A stretch of 27,621 nt of DNA, taken from positions 1-27,621 of the IMG/VR virus record IMGVR_UViG_3300009093_000110, one strand, 5' to 3'. Within the stretch, counting starts at the first letter, position 1; each line of letters opens with the position of its first letter. This stretch comes from a virus. Below the pieces are notes generated by a model, which had not been told where the DNA came from, ran no database searches, and saw only the letters and a list, made by a program, of their open reading frames with translations. Both the position numbers and the translations under genes were made by a program. Below, piece by piece: positions 15,771 to 22,285 of the stretch.

Positions 15771-16639
15771 TGAACTTGCTCCTGTTGAGTCGCTTCGGTG
15801 GGAGTGCTCGCGTCGGGCGTCGGGGTGTGGAAATTCAGGCGTTCCGGCGCGGGCTTTTGAGGTGTGCGGATTTTGGCCATGAGTCGGCCAAGGTGCGGCT
15901 CCTCGATTAATTCTAGCCTACCGCTCCGATCCTTGGCGGGGTATCCCCACGGGTTCACAGCATGGGCAACAAATGCCCGATAGGGCTTTCCCTCTTCTGG
16001 TTGCATTTGGACCATGCTGATTACCTGATCGGTAATGCCTGGGGCTTCGAGGGCGGTTTTGCTGCCTTCAATCTGCATAACGTGCGACGTGCGGCCGAAC
16101 TCATCCTTGATGGTATTGAGAAGGCCAACCAGCCATACGTTGACACGAGGGGCGTGCTGGAACTGTTTCAACCAGTCCACCATCTCGCGTCCAAGCAACC
16201 CATAGGTTCCCCGAGTGTCCGGCTTCCCAGTGCGCTCAGAAAAGCTTTCCGGTTGGAGTTTGGCCCATGTAAAGGCCAGCCTACCAACCTCCGTGATGGA
16301 ATCGATAAAGATGGTCTCGTACTTGGCGAGAGCATCCCCAAAAATCTCCAACGCGGCCTTGTAGTGGCCCGGCCCATACACCGCATCTTCCGCATAGCTG
16401 GGGTTGGGACCCCCAACTGCCACGGCAAGATTGCGGGCCTCGCCCCAAGTGCGAAGCCGGATCATGTCACCACCCCAATCCTGAACCGACAGCTCGCCTG
16501 CTTCGGCGTTCACGAACAGTGTAGTGGCAGGGTCGAGAGAATGCAGAAGAGAGGTCTTACCAATCCCCGCCGGTCCTAGGATGATGCCTTTGATGCCTGA
16601 TTTTGCGGCAAGCCGCTCGTCAGCGGAAATAATCTTCAT
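15767..16639 (-). CDS. AAA_24 / Sak4-like recombination ATPase
   Basis: This 290-residue P-loop protein has Walker A GPAGIGKTS (residues 22-30) and a Walker B-like ETIFIDSI near 110. The domain matches the RecA-like AAA_24 group that includes Sak4 single-strand annealing ATPases. The last ~40 residues are Pro/Thr/Gln-rich and disordered. It lies between an unknown charged protein and the DUF669-like protein, with ATGA overlaps on both sides. Likely role: annealing or loading on single-stranded DNA in phage recombination. Confidence 0.8.
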   Translation of the reverse strand: MKIISADERLAAKSGIKGIILGPAGIGKTSLLHSLDPATTLFVNAEAGELSVQDWGGDMIRLRTWGEARNLAVAVGGPNPSYAEDAVYGPGHYKAALEIFGDALAKYETIFIDSITEVGRLAFTWAKLQPESFSERTGKPDTRGTYGLLGREMVDWLKQFQHAPRVNVWLVGLLNTIKDEFGRTSHVMQIEGSKTALEAPGITDQVISMVQMQPEEGKPYRAFVAHAVNPWGYPAKDRSGRLELIEEPHLGRLMAKIRTPQKPAPERLNFHTPTPDASTPTEATQQEQVQ

Positions 16640-17109
16640 GCCACCGCCTCCTTTAGAGGGGCAAGCGCATAGGTTGCCTTGCCGGTTTTTAGGGTCCGGG
16701 CCCCGGCCAAAATGGAACGAATAGCAGGAGGCGCGTTCTCGAACTTACGCTCCTCCACGGCAAAAACGATTTTCGCGTAATGCCGAGCTTCATCCTGGTC
16801 AATCTTGTCGAAGGCATCGCGCAACGCGCGCTGATCCCATTCGACTTTCTTGGGAACGTTGACCAGTACGTCCCATTCGCCATCCACAATATGGACGGAG
16901 CCGGTATCCTTGCCTTCGGCAAGACGCTGTTGGGCAGCGGCACTGGCATAGCGACGTTCAAAAATGCCGTGGAGCGCAGCCTCCCGTTTTGCCAGCGCAA
17001 CCTTTTCGTCCGCCAGCTTCCAGTGCAGGTCCGCCAAAACGCCCGGCGGCAGTTTATCAAGCTGGTCAGGCTCTAGCCTTTCCAGCATGTCAGTAGAAAC
17101 ATTGTCCAT
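16636..17109 (-). CDS. Hypothetical early phage protein
   Basis: This 157-residue protein is mostly helical and charged (LHWKLADEKVALAKREAAL, then VEWDQRALRDAFDKI). It has no recognised domain. The start at 17109 has AAGGA 8 bp upstream, and the same CTTCAGTCCTT sequence block is repeated 17 bp further up. Its stop overlaps the ATPase start (ATGA), so it is probably made together with the recombination proteins. Confidence 0.7.
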   Translation of the reverse strand: MDNVSTDMLERLEPDQLDKLPPGVLADLHWKLADEKVALAKREAALHGIFERRYASAAAQQRLAEGKDTGSVHIVDGEWDVLVNVPKKVEWDQRALRDAFDKIDQDEARHYAKIVFAVEERKFENAPPAIRSILAGARTLKTGKATYALAPLKEAVA

Positions 17110-17111
17110 TG

Positions 17112-17139
17112 CTTCAGTCCTTCTTGTCCTTCAGTCCTT
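17112..17139. repeat. 11-bp direct repeat in leader
   Basis: CTTCAGTCCTT occurs at 17112-17122 and 17129-17139. On the leftward strand each copy reads AAGGACTGAAG, so the ribosome site of the 157-residue gene is present twice. This may be a small duplication or a ribosome standby or regulator site. Confidence 0.45.
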
Positions 17140-17147
17140 GAAAGTGA

Positions 17148-17216
17148 GTGAGAGGCCTGGACTCGGCTTGGACATCGCCGCCGGGGTATTTGGATATTTC
17201 CCCGGCGACCTCTCAC
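17148..17216. repeat. Two-part long hairpin in early intergenic gap
   Basis: The outer arms GTGAGAGG (17148-17155) and CCTCTCAC (17209-17216) are perfect complements. The inner arms CGCCGGGG (17179-17186) and CCCCGGCG (17200-17207) enclose a 13-nt loop. The two stems are separated by a single base on one side and 23 bases on the other. The structure fills the gap between the DUF1064-like gene and the next gene, the largest break in the early leftward operon. It may terminate, pause or protect mRNA. Confidence 0.5.
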
Positions 17217-17223
17217 CTATTCG

Positions 17224-17781
17224 CTATGCCGCCCTCTTCTTTCGCGCCTTGCGCTTCTTCGGCGGCCAGATGGAAATAACGATGCCGGGGTGTGTCGCCT
17301 CCACCAGCTTCTTTTTCAGGTTGAACAGCGGGGTCGTCATGCCCTTCACGTCAAGCACGATGGGTAGGCCGCTATCCGACATGCGATAAGAGAAGTCGGC
17401 GCGGTAGGTGCAGACAGGTCGGCCGTCGATGACAACCCTGAACTCGGGTTGTTGAGTAAGGTGCGTGATCTGGCCTTCATTCTCCTGCCGGCAAAGATCG
17501 TCGCACTTGGCAGCTTCGGTCTTGCTGTCGTGCAGATGACCGGCCTGGCAGACCGTCTTTTTCGCTCCGAATTTATTACCTCCGACACGCTTCACGGCTG
17601 CACTCCGCAGGATATGCGCGCCGGAAATGGTGGTGGCGTTGTTCAAAGCATATCGCTTGAGCGCCTGCAGGAGCTTTTCAGATCCATGACGTGCGGCCTG
17701 TATTTCCGCAGCATTATCGCCAAAGATCGGGCCACCATCGCTCCGATAGCGATAATTACGCATACCAGTTCTTATGCTCAT
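17224..17781 (-). CDS. DUF1064-type PD-(D/E)XK nuclease
   Basis: This 185-residue protein has a variable N-terminal ~65 residues, then the DUF1064 core: NKFGAKKT, HDSKTEAAKCDDL (catalytic Glu), ITHLTQQPEF, YRADFSY (Asp) and VLDVKG (Asp-x-Lys), followed by FNLKKKLVEATHPGI and a Lys/Arg-rich tail. The family is a PD-(D/E)XK nuclease group common in phages; a Holliday-junction role has been proposed for relatives. A GGGGA site lies before the ATG, whose first bases overlap the previous stop as ATGA. A later ATG at 17763 is possible. Confidence 0.8.
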   Translation of the reverse strand: MSIRTGMRNYRYRSDGGPIFGDNAAEIQAARHGSEKLLQALKRYALNNATTISGAHILRSAAVKRVGGNKFGAKKTVCQAGHLHDSKTEAAKCDDLCRQENEGQITHLTQQPEFRVVIDGRPVCTYRADFSYRMSDSGLPIVLDVKGMTTPLFNLKKKLVEATHPGIVISIWPPKKRKARKKRAA

Positions 17782-17927
17782 GCGCTTTTCCCCAGCTGGT
17801 ATTCCGAAGCCTGCTCGGCAGCGGTGAAACTGGCCTTGCGTGACAGGGTGAAAGGAAGTTCAGCCAAAGAGCCGTCGCCGTTCAGCAGCCGGAACTTCTT
17901 GGCGAAGATGATGATGCGGTTTTTCAT
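17778..17927 (-). CDS. Small basic early protein
   Basis: This 49-residue protein (MKNRIIIFAKKFRLLNGDG...) overlaps the preceding gene by one base (TGATG) and the following one by four (ATGA). This exact fit between two genes is strong evidence that it is translated. I recognise no domain; a beta-rich N-terminus with a Lys/Arg patch and a C-terminal helix seem likely. Confidence 0.65.
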   Translation of the reverse strand: MKNRIIIFAKKFRLLNGDGSLAELPFTLSRKASFTAAEQASEYQLGKSA

Positions 17928-18172
17928 CACGCCGCCTCCCGCACCGACATCAGCGGATCGGGCAGCTTCGGCATCTTGCGATGGTGACGACGGGCGAGCT
18001 GGCGTTTCAAACCGAGGTTGAGGCTTCTCTGTTCAGCCAAATCCTCGTGCAGCAGTTCGTTCTCGGCCTCGGCAAACTTCCAGCGCAGCCAGTATGAGAA
18101 TGTGAACGCGAGGGCGACGCAAGCTGTTGCCCCGCCCAGGATCCCGAACAATATTGCTGAAGTTACAATCAT
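17927..18172 (-). CDS. Membrane-anchored coiled-coil early protein
   Basis: This 81-residue protein has one N-terminal membrane helix (SAILFGILGGATACVALAF, about 5-23). A charged coiled-coil part (EAENELLHEDLAEQRSLNLGLKRQL) and a basic Pro-containing tail follow, and would face the cytoplasm. It is the first gene after the Cro-like regulator. A GGGG/AGGAC purine stretch precedes the ATG. The shape recalls small Rz- or tail-anchored phage proteins, but the early position argues against lysis. The function is unknown. Confidence 0.7.
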   Translation of the reverse strand: MIVTSAILFGILGGATACVALAFTFSYWLRWKFAEAENELLHEDLAEQRSLNLGLKRQLARRHHRKMPKLPDPLMSVREAA

Positions 18173-18278
18173 GTCCTACCCCCTCGTCCCCAAGCGGGAC
18201 GCGTTGTTAACTATCTTTTGATAATGCACGCCCTCGCCGAGCCGGTTACATGGGCGTAACGATGGATAAGGTCGCACC
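18173..18278. other. Leader between Cro-like gene and early genes
   Basis: This 106-bp gap contains a perfect 6-bp hairpin, CGTCCC-N5-GGGACG (18185-18201), just upstream of the ribosome site. It also contains TTATC-AAAA-GATAG-like symmetry (about 18210-18224) and a GTTAC-N6-GTAAC inverted repeat (about 18244-18259). It may hold an extra promoter or a regulator site, but no clear -35/-10 pair stands out. Confidence 0.35.
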
Positions 18279-18506
18279 TCACGCCGCTATCGCCTGCGAA
18301 AGATACAGAACAGCATCCGAAGGAAGTTCGATGTTGAGGCGGCGGGCCGTTGCCAGCACGAGCGACCTGCGCCACTCGGGTATGTTCGGCTTGCCGTTGC
18401 GAGCGTTCTTCCAGCTATCGACGGTCGAGATACTGAGGCCAGTGGCTTGCGCCAGCTTGGTCTGCCCCCCGAACGCCGTGAAGATTTGAGCGATGATTTC
18501 GTCCAT
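18279..18506 (-). CDS. Cro-like transcription regulator
   Basis: This 75-residue protein begins MDEIIAQIFTAFGG and contains a clear helix-turn-helix (TKLAQATGLSISTVDSWKN, about 16-34), as in Cro and YdaS-type proteins. It is transcribed leftward, divergent from the S24 repressor gene. An inverted repeat and promoter lie directly before the ATG, and the predicted transcript start falls at or within 3 bp of it, so the message may be leaderless. A longer start at 18542 would include the operator and is unlikely. It probably competes with the repressor for the same sites in the lytic switch. Confidence 0.82.
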   Translation of the reverse strand: MDEIIAQIFTAFGGQTKLAQATGLSISTVDSWKNARNGKPNIPEWRRSLVLATARRLNIELPSDAVLYLSQAIAA

Positions 18507-18515
18507 ACAGCGCAC

Positions 18516-18543
18516 ATTATCCGAAAAGCGGATAACATGCAAG
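18516..18543 (-). promoter_or_regulatory. Leftward early promoter with operator O1 in it
   Basis: On the minus strand, CTTGCA (18543-18538) and GATAAT (18521-18516) are separated by 16 bp. The perfect inverted repeat TTATCCG-AAAAG-CGGATAA (18517-18535) covers the -10 and most of the spacer. Binding there should block leftward transcription. The next bases lead almost directly to the Cro-like ATG at 18506. A lone half site TTATCCG is at 18552-18558. Confidence 0.7.
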
Positions 18544-18603
18544 AGGGGGAATTATCCGATTTCACAGACTGATCGTTACGGCGCCTATCCGTTAAAAAGC
18601 GGC

Positions 18604-19191
18604 ATGAGCGATTCGGCGTACGATCCGGCCTATTGGGAGCGCGTAAAGGCGCGCATGAAGGAGCTGGGCGTCTCCCAAACCGACATGGCACGGGCGCTTG
18701 GGCTGCCAGCACAGTCTGCTTTTTCAAATCTCACGAAAGGCCGGCGCGAGCTAAAAGCCCATGAGAAGGCCGAACTAGATAGTTACCTGGGGCTTGACGA
18801 AGAATCTAATGTATTTTTCGTCCCCATTATTGGCTTGACGAACGCCGGCAACTGGCGAGAAGCTGTCGAAATGCCGATAGGTCACACACCAGTGATGCGC
18901 GGCGTGGCGGGGCGAAGGGCTTTTGCTGTCGAGATAAAAGGCGACAGCATGAACAAGGTTGTGCAGGACGGTGGCTATGTTGTCATCGATCCTGACAAAA
19001 CGACCCTCTACGATGGCAGCATCTATCTTATCGCGAACGGCGACGGCGAAACCACGCTGAAATGCTACCGGTCGAACCCGGCCCGCTTCTGCCCGGCGTC
19101 ATCCAATCCCGAACATACTGACCTGATCCTTGGCGAGCACGAATTTCGCGTTATCGGCAAGGCAGTTACGGCGATACAGAACCTCCCGTAA
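18604..19191 (+). CDS. CI/LexA-type repressor, S24 peptidase family
   Basis: This 195-residue prophage repressor has an N-terminal HTH (SQTDMARALGLPAQSAFSNLTKG, about 24-46) and a C-terminal LexA-like autoprotease. The Ala81-Gly82 pair in LTNAGNW fits the cleavage site, Ser115 in KGDSM is the nucleophile and Lys153 in TTLKCYR the general base. All key residues are present, so RecA-stimulated self-cleavage and SOS induction are likely. The ATG at 18604 gives a standard-size protein; an earlier one at 18493 would cross the operator. The ribosome site is weak. It sits between the two operator regions it presumably controls. Confidence 0.88.
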   Translation: MSDSAYDPAYWERVKARMKELGVSQTDMARALGLPAQSAFSNLTKGRRELKAHEKAELDSYLGLDEESNVFFVPIIGLTNAGNWREAVEMPIGHTPVMRGVAGRRAFAVEIKGDSMNKVVQDGGYVVIDPDKTTLYDGSIYLIANGDGETTLKCYRSNPARFCPASSNPEHTDLILGEHEFRVIGKAVTAIQNLP

Positions 19192-19195
19192 AAAA

Positions 19196-19240
19196 TATCC
19201 GTTTTTCGGATTGACAGCCTATCCGTTTTTCGGATAGATA
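19196..19240 (+). promoter_or_regulatory. Rightward promoter with operators O2 and O3
   Basis: A consensus -35 TTGACA (19211-19216) is followed, after a 17- or 18-bp spacer, by ATAGAT/TAGATA (19234-19240). O3, TATCCG-TTTTT-CGGATA (19220-19236), fills the spacer. O2, ATCCG-TTTTT-CGGAT (19197-19211), ends on the first base of the -35 box. The centres are 24 bp apart, close to two turns of DNA, which would suit cooperative repressor binding. The promoter drives the right arm towards the integrase. Confidence 0.8.
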
Positions 19241-19280
19241 TCTCCCCATGCAAACAGACACCCAGCATGGGAGGCAGACG

Positions 19281-19430
19281 ATGGCGACCCTCAACGGTAA
19301 ACGTTTCTGGAAAGTAACCCAGGGCAGCAGCGTGGCGACAGTGACCGCCGCCGATTACGAGGGAGCCAAGGAGCGCGCTGCGTACCTCGGCTTCCACAAG
19401 CCCGACAGCATCGTCCCGAAGGCATCCTGA
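19281..19430 (+). CDS. Small hypothetical protein, first right-arm gene
   Basis: This 49-residue protein (MATLNGKRFWKVTQGSS...) probably forms a small beta-alpha fold (KVTQGSSVATVTAADYEGAKERAAYLGF), reminiscent of short phage proteins that modulate host functions. The ATG at 19281 is preceded by GGGAGG, an excellent ribosome site. An ATG at 19248 also exists almost exactly at the expected transcription start and could be used as leaderless. I recognise no family. Confidence 0.65.
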   Translation: MATLNGKRFWKVTQGSSVATVTAADYEGAKERAAYLGFHKPDSIVPKAS

Positions 19431-19431
19431 C

Positions 19432-19731
19432 ATGCCCGCCACCGCAATCATAGAGACCTATACCGAAGTCCATGGCGATCCGTTCCGCGCGGCCCGTCAC
19501 CGCGCAGAGGCGCAACGGCTGGTAACGGCGATCGACAAGCTAACCCCGCTGCTCGACGAATACCGCACCCATACGGCGCGCCGGGTCGAGAACGGCAAGG
19601 ACGCAGGCACCTGCGAGCTGATGATCCGCTGCGACATTCTCAAGGTCCTCTACGACCTGACCGAGGTTGACGAGCTGTGCGTAGCCGCCCGCGATCTGAC
19701 GCAGGAATTGGGAGTTGGTGATGATGACTGA
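19432..19731 (+). CDS. Hypothetical phage protein
   Basis: This 99-residue, mostly helical acidic protein (FRAARHRAEAQRLVTAIDKL, later CDILKVLYDLTEVDELCVAARDL) starts one base after the previous stop. It overlaps the next gene by 11 bp. No domain is recognised. It may be one of the early right-arm effectors expressed straight after release of repression. Confidence 0.65.
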   Translation: MPATAIIETYTEVHGDPFRAARHRAEAQRLVTAIDKLTPLLDEYRTHTARRVENGKDAGTCELMIRCDILKVLYDLTEVDELCVAARDLTQELGVGDDD

Positions 19732-20044
19732 CTGGAAAGCTGGAGATCTCGCCCTTTGTGTCAGCGATTACTACGACAAGACACCGGGAGACGAACCGTG
19801 GTGGCCAAGGGCCGGCAGCGTTCATGCCGTAATTGCGGTTGTTCATGAAGAGCTAGGCGTGTTTCTTGAGTTTGCGGAAGATCCTGACCGCTTTAATCCT
19901 GACATGAGTTGGAGCGCGTCCTTCTTTCGCAGGATCGACCCACACACCGAAGACGAGGACGACCGCGAGGTTATAGCTCATATGATTTACGCCCCCGTCT
20001 CCCACGACGTGAAGCAGGCTTTTGCTGCGGAGAAGGGGGAATAA
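19721..20044 (+). CDS. Hypothetical phage protein
   Basis: This 107-residue protein (MMTDWKAGDLALCVSDYYD...) has aromatic and acidic residues arranged as a small beta protein: a WKAGDLALCV strand, VHAVIAVVHEELGVFLEF strands, then SASFFRRIDPH. This pattern (a short barrel with an FRRI ending) recurs in alphaproteobacterial phage proteins of unknown role. GGAG lies 6 bp before the ATG at 19721; the ATG at 19724 is also possible. Confidence 0.7.
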   Translation: MMTDWKAGDLALCVSDYYDKTPGDEPWWPRAGSVHAVIAVVHEELGVFLEFAEDPDRFNPDMSWSASFFRRIDPHTEDEDDREVIAHMIYAPVSHDVKQAFAAEKGE

Positions 20045-20045
20045 C

Positions 20046-20333
20046 ATGGCTGTGGAAGCTCGTCGAATTAACAACAGTCGAAAACCCTGGGCGGTCATCA
20101 ATCCTAACGCGGTGTTCGGTGACGAAATTGTTGCTGGGTTTTTGACTGAAGAAGACGCCCACATGCTCGCAAGCGCAATCAATGCGCGCGATGATCTTGT
20201 GCCCGCGCTCGTGCGCGCGCTGGAGCGGCTCAAGAGAAACTTTGACTTGCTGCTTGAAGGCCGGCCGGTTCGCGATGTCGCGGAAACTGAAGCCGAGGTT
20301 CTGGCCGCCTTAGCCAAGGCTCAAGGGCAATGA
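20046..20333 (+). CDS. Hypothetical helical phage protein
   Basis: This 95-residue protein starts MAVEARRINNSRKPWAVINP. It has a compact first half with an EEDAHMLASAINARDDLVPAL helix and a second long helix (RALERLKRNFDLLLEGR, then AEVLAALAKA). GGGGGA sits just before the ATG. Similar proteins with AINARDDLVPAL-type segments are frequent in phages, but no function is known. Its stop overlaps the next ATG. Confidence 0.7.
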   Translation: MAVEARRINNSRKPWAVINPNAVFGDEIVAGFLTEEDAHMLASAINARDDLVPALVRALERLKRNFDLLLEGRPVRDVAETEAEVLAALAKAQGQ

Positions 20334-20449
20334 GTGGCATGGGCTGGAACCTCCCCCTCGCCCTCCGCATCCTCGGCTACGGATGCCTGCTGTTCGTCGC
20401 TGTGCCGTGTTGGGTGGGGCTGGCTGCTGATTATTTGGGAGCTTGGTGA
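20330..20449 (+). CDS. 39-residue membrane protein
   Basis: This small protein (MSGMGWNLPLALRILGYGC...) has one hydrophobic helix (ILGYGCLLFVAVPCWVGLAA, about 14-33). It overlaps the gene before by 4 bp (ATGA) and the next by one base (TGATG), which is the main evidence that it is real. A membrane effector such as a superinfection-exclusion peptide is possible; the function is unknown. Confidence 0.6.
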   Translation: MSGMGWNLPLALRILGYGCLLFVAVPCWVGLAADYLGAW

Positions 20450-20775
20450 TGGGCTACTTTCCAAACATGACATCTTGGGAATGCTGGGCGACGGATAATT
20501 GCTTTCGTTGCTCCCACTGGCCCAAAGATGATGACGCTCCCGCATGCCCCGTGGAAATGGCCCACTCCCTTTATAGCTACGAGCTTTGTAACGAGAAAGA
20601 GCATCCCGGCAAAATCATTCTCGACCTGCTGATACCCATCGGCAAGATCGACAACAAGAAATGCGCAATGTTCTCACCGCGCAATGGAGTGACGGACAAG
20701 CATCTCAAGGACTGGGAAAAATACAAAGCGGCGATGGCCGAAGCAGCAGGAGCCAACACCAATGCCGGCGCATAG
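20449..20775 (+). CDS. Cys-rich hypothetical protein
   Basis: This 108-residue protein has several cysteines spaced as in a metal site (WECWATDNCFRCSHW, then APACPVEMA, LCNEKEHPGK and KKCAMFSP). The tail is Ala-rich and helical (WEKYKAAMAEAAGA). Cys-rich proteins of this size and order are common in phages of alphaproteobacteria without known function. The ATG at 20449 is coupled by TGATG. Overlap with the next gene is 14 bp. Confidence 0.7.
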   Translation: MGYFPNMTSWECWATDNCFRCSHWPKDDDAPACPVEMAHSLYSYELCNEKEHPGKIILDLLIPIGKIDNKKCAMFSPRNGVTDKHLKDWEKYKAAMAEAAGANTNAGA

Positions 20776-21061
20776 CGAGCGGGAGACGCTGGGCGAACTG
20801 ACGACTTCGCTGCATGCCATCCGCGATCAGGGCGAGAGTGGGCTTATCCTGTCGTTCGGCAGCCACGGCCCCAGCTATGACAGCAAGGTCGGGCATATGT
20901 CCGTGACGATCACGCGAGACGGCGAAACCGCCACTTCGGAAGCCGTCCATCTGCACGACGCGATCTGTCTGGCACGCGCCAAGGTCAAGCACCAGATCGA
21001 GTTACGCGAAAAGAAACGGGAGGAAGGCAAAGCCGCCGCCCGTGCCGGGAGTGAGGGATGA
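20762..21061 (+). CDS. Hypothetical phage protein
   Basis: This 99-residue protein starts MPAHSERETLGELTTSLHA. It has a small beta region (ESGLILSFGSHGP, VGHMSVTITRDGETA) and a long basic C-terminal helix (ICLARAKVKHQIELREKKREEGKA). No family is recognised. Its stop overlaps the next start (ATGA). Confidence 0.65.
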   Translation: MPAHSERETLGELTTSLHAIRDQGESGLILSFGSHGPSYDSKVGHMSVTITRDGETATSEAVHLHDAICLARAKVKHQIELREKKREEGKAAARAGSEG

Positions 21062-21354
21062 GCGACTGGCAACCCCTTTCGCCCACATGCGGGAAATGCG
21101 AACAGGTAACTGGCAAGACCACTTGCTTTCCGGGGCCGTGCGTTTTTTTCCACGAACGCAGCGTGCCGGGCACCAAGTCATTCAATATCGCCACACTGGA
21201 TCGAATTAGGCGAGGCACGCTCGATCCTGTTCACGCACGCAACACTTCGCCGCTCTCCTCACCCCCTGAAGAGAGCATATCAGTCGCGCCGGATACGAGC
21301 GACGAGCCCCCGCTGGAGACGGCTAAGGCCGGGGCAACCGGAGATCCCGCATGA
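21058..21354 (+). CDS. Hypothetical protein with Cys cluster and disordered tail
   Basis: This 98-residue protein has CGKCEQVTGKTTCFPGPC in residues 11-28, which could bind zinc. The central part is basic and the last ~35 residues are acidic and Pro/Ser/Thr-rich (SSPPEESISVAPDTSDEPP), probably disordered. It is coupled to both neighbours through ATGA overlaps. Confidence 0.65.
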   Translation: MSDWQPLSPTCGKCEQVTGKTTCFPGPCVFFHERSVPGTKSFNIATLDRIRRGTLDPVHARNTSPLSSPPEESISVAPDTSDEPPLETAKAGATGDPA

Positions 21355-21554
21355 CGAACGCAGGCGATACCGCAGCCTACAACCTCCGCAGGCAGATCGA
21401 TCTGGAGCGCCGCCTTCTGGAGCAGCTACGCGGCGTGCGGGAGTATATCGACGCTCTGTGTGTCGAGTATTCCAGGCTGAACGGAACAACCAATCTGACC
21501 AAAGACCAGGTGCTGCGCGATATCATGTTCAAGCAGCAGCGGAGGGCAGCGTGA
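21351..21554 (+). CDS. Small helical hypothetical protein
   Basis: This 67-residue protein is helical and charged (NLRRQIDLERRLLEQLRGVREYIDAL), likely a short coiled coil, ending in a basic patch (MFKQQRRAA). It is coupled by ATGA upstream and GTGA downstream. No family is recognised. Confidence 0.65.
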   Translation: MTNAGDTAAYNLRRQIDLERRLLEQLRGVREYIDALCVEYSRLNGTTNLTKDQVLRDIMFKQQRRAA

Positions 21555-21736
21555 AGCACTCCTATCAAGACCCGCTGGTGGAAATCATCCCCGTCGAGAT
21601 AGCGCCAGACAAATTCGTGCGCATCCACGGTATCAATCACGACATCTCGAAAGAGCAGGCAGAGAAGATTTGCCGGGTCGTGATGGCGATGGTTATCCCT
21701 CCCAGCCCCACGCAAGATGCGGGAGGTGACACATGA
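21551..21736 (+). CDS. Small hypothetical protein
   Basis: This 61-residue protein starts at a GTG overlapping the previous stop (GTGA): MKHSYQDPLVEIIPVEIAPD. It has a short beta part and a helix (SKEQAEKICRVVMAMV). Longer forms from upstream starts would overlap the previous gene by ~90 bp. No family is recognised. Confidence 0.65.
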   Translation: MKHSYQDPLVEIIPVEIAPDKFVRIHGINHDISKEQAEKICRVVMAMVIPPSPTQDAGGDT

Positions 21737-21876
21737 TCCTAACCTGTTTGGAATGTGATGAGCTCGTCGAGAAGCTGGGCGATCTGTGCCCTGAACACGC
21801 CCATTTGTACGCCGACAACGACAATCGGCCGATACCTTGGGCAGACGAAACGGACCCTAGGGGAGATGCAGCTTGA
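21733..21876 (+). CDS. Small zinc-finger-like protein
   Basis: This 47-residue protein has Cys5-x2-Cys8 (LTCLECDEL) followed by LCPEH, a Cys/His pair, so it could bind one zinc. The rest is acidic. It starts with ATG overlapping the previous stop (ATGA) and ends overlapping a TTG start. Its shape resembles minimal DksA/TraR-like or ribbon fingers, though too short to assign. Confidence 0.6.
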   Translation: MILTCLECDELVEKLGDLCPEHAHLYADNDNRPIPWADETDPRGDAA

Positions 21877-22097
21877 GCCAGTGGCAACCCATAGAGACGG
21901 CACCGAAAGATGGGACGAAATTCCTTGCGGGGCGCTTCGTGAAAAAGTGCCCTTACGATGCCAATGGTCATATAGCTGTCGACAGATGGCACGAGCGCGC
22001 CAAGGGCGATCATTATAATGGGCTTGGATCGTTTAACGGCAACTATTGGCCGGCAACCCACTGGATGCCCCTCCCCCAGCCCCCGGAGGATATATGA
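21873..22097 (+). CDS. Phage protein with WQPIETAPKDG motif (DUF551-like)
   Basis: This 74-residue protein opens SQWQPIETAPKDGTKFLAG, a motif shared by many small phage and prophage proteins (DUF551-type), and ends WPATHWMPLPQPPEDI, a typical Pro-rich finish of these proteins. The start is TTG, overlapping the previous stop as TTGA; no closer ATG fits. The function of the family is unknown. Confidence 0.75.
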   Translation: MSQWQPIETAPKDGTKFLAGRFVKKCPYDANGHIAVDRWHERAKGDHYNGLGSFNGNYWPATHWMPLPQPPEDI

Positions 22098-22285
22098 CCC
22101 CCGAGGAGGAGCGCGCTGCGGAATACACACTGAGCCCGTCTCAGGCCCATCAGCTGATGGCGCTGGCGGTATTGATCCGCGAAGGAGACTTGGCCTTTCG
22201 AGGATATGAGCAAGAGGATGAGGAAAACGCGACATCACTTATAGCCGATGTCGCGCAGGAGCTTGCATTGCAGGTTGGGCCATGA
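22094..22285 (+). CDS. Small acidic helical protein
   Basis: This 63-residue protein (MTPEEERAAEYTLSPSQAHQ...) is acidic and helical (LMALAVLIREGDLAFRGYEQEDEE, then LIADVAQELAL). The ATG at 22094 overlaps the previous stop as ATGA. Longer forms are disfavoured. No family is recognised. Confidence 0.65.
   Translation: MTPEEERAAEYTLSPSQAHQLMALAVLIREGDLAFRGYEQEDEENATSLIADVAQELALQVGP

Noticed and set aside
18493-18603. Extended repressor start at 18493
   Set aside because: The extension would translate the operator/promoter DNA of the opposite gene; the ATG at 18604 gives a standard HTH start.
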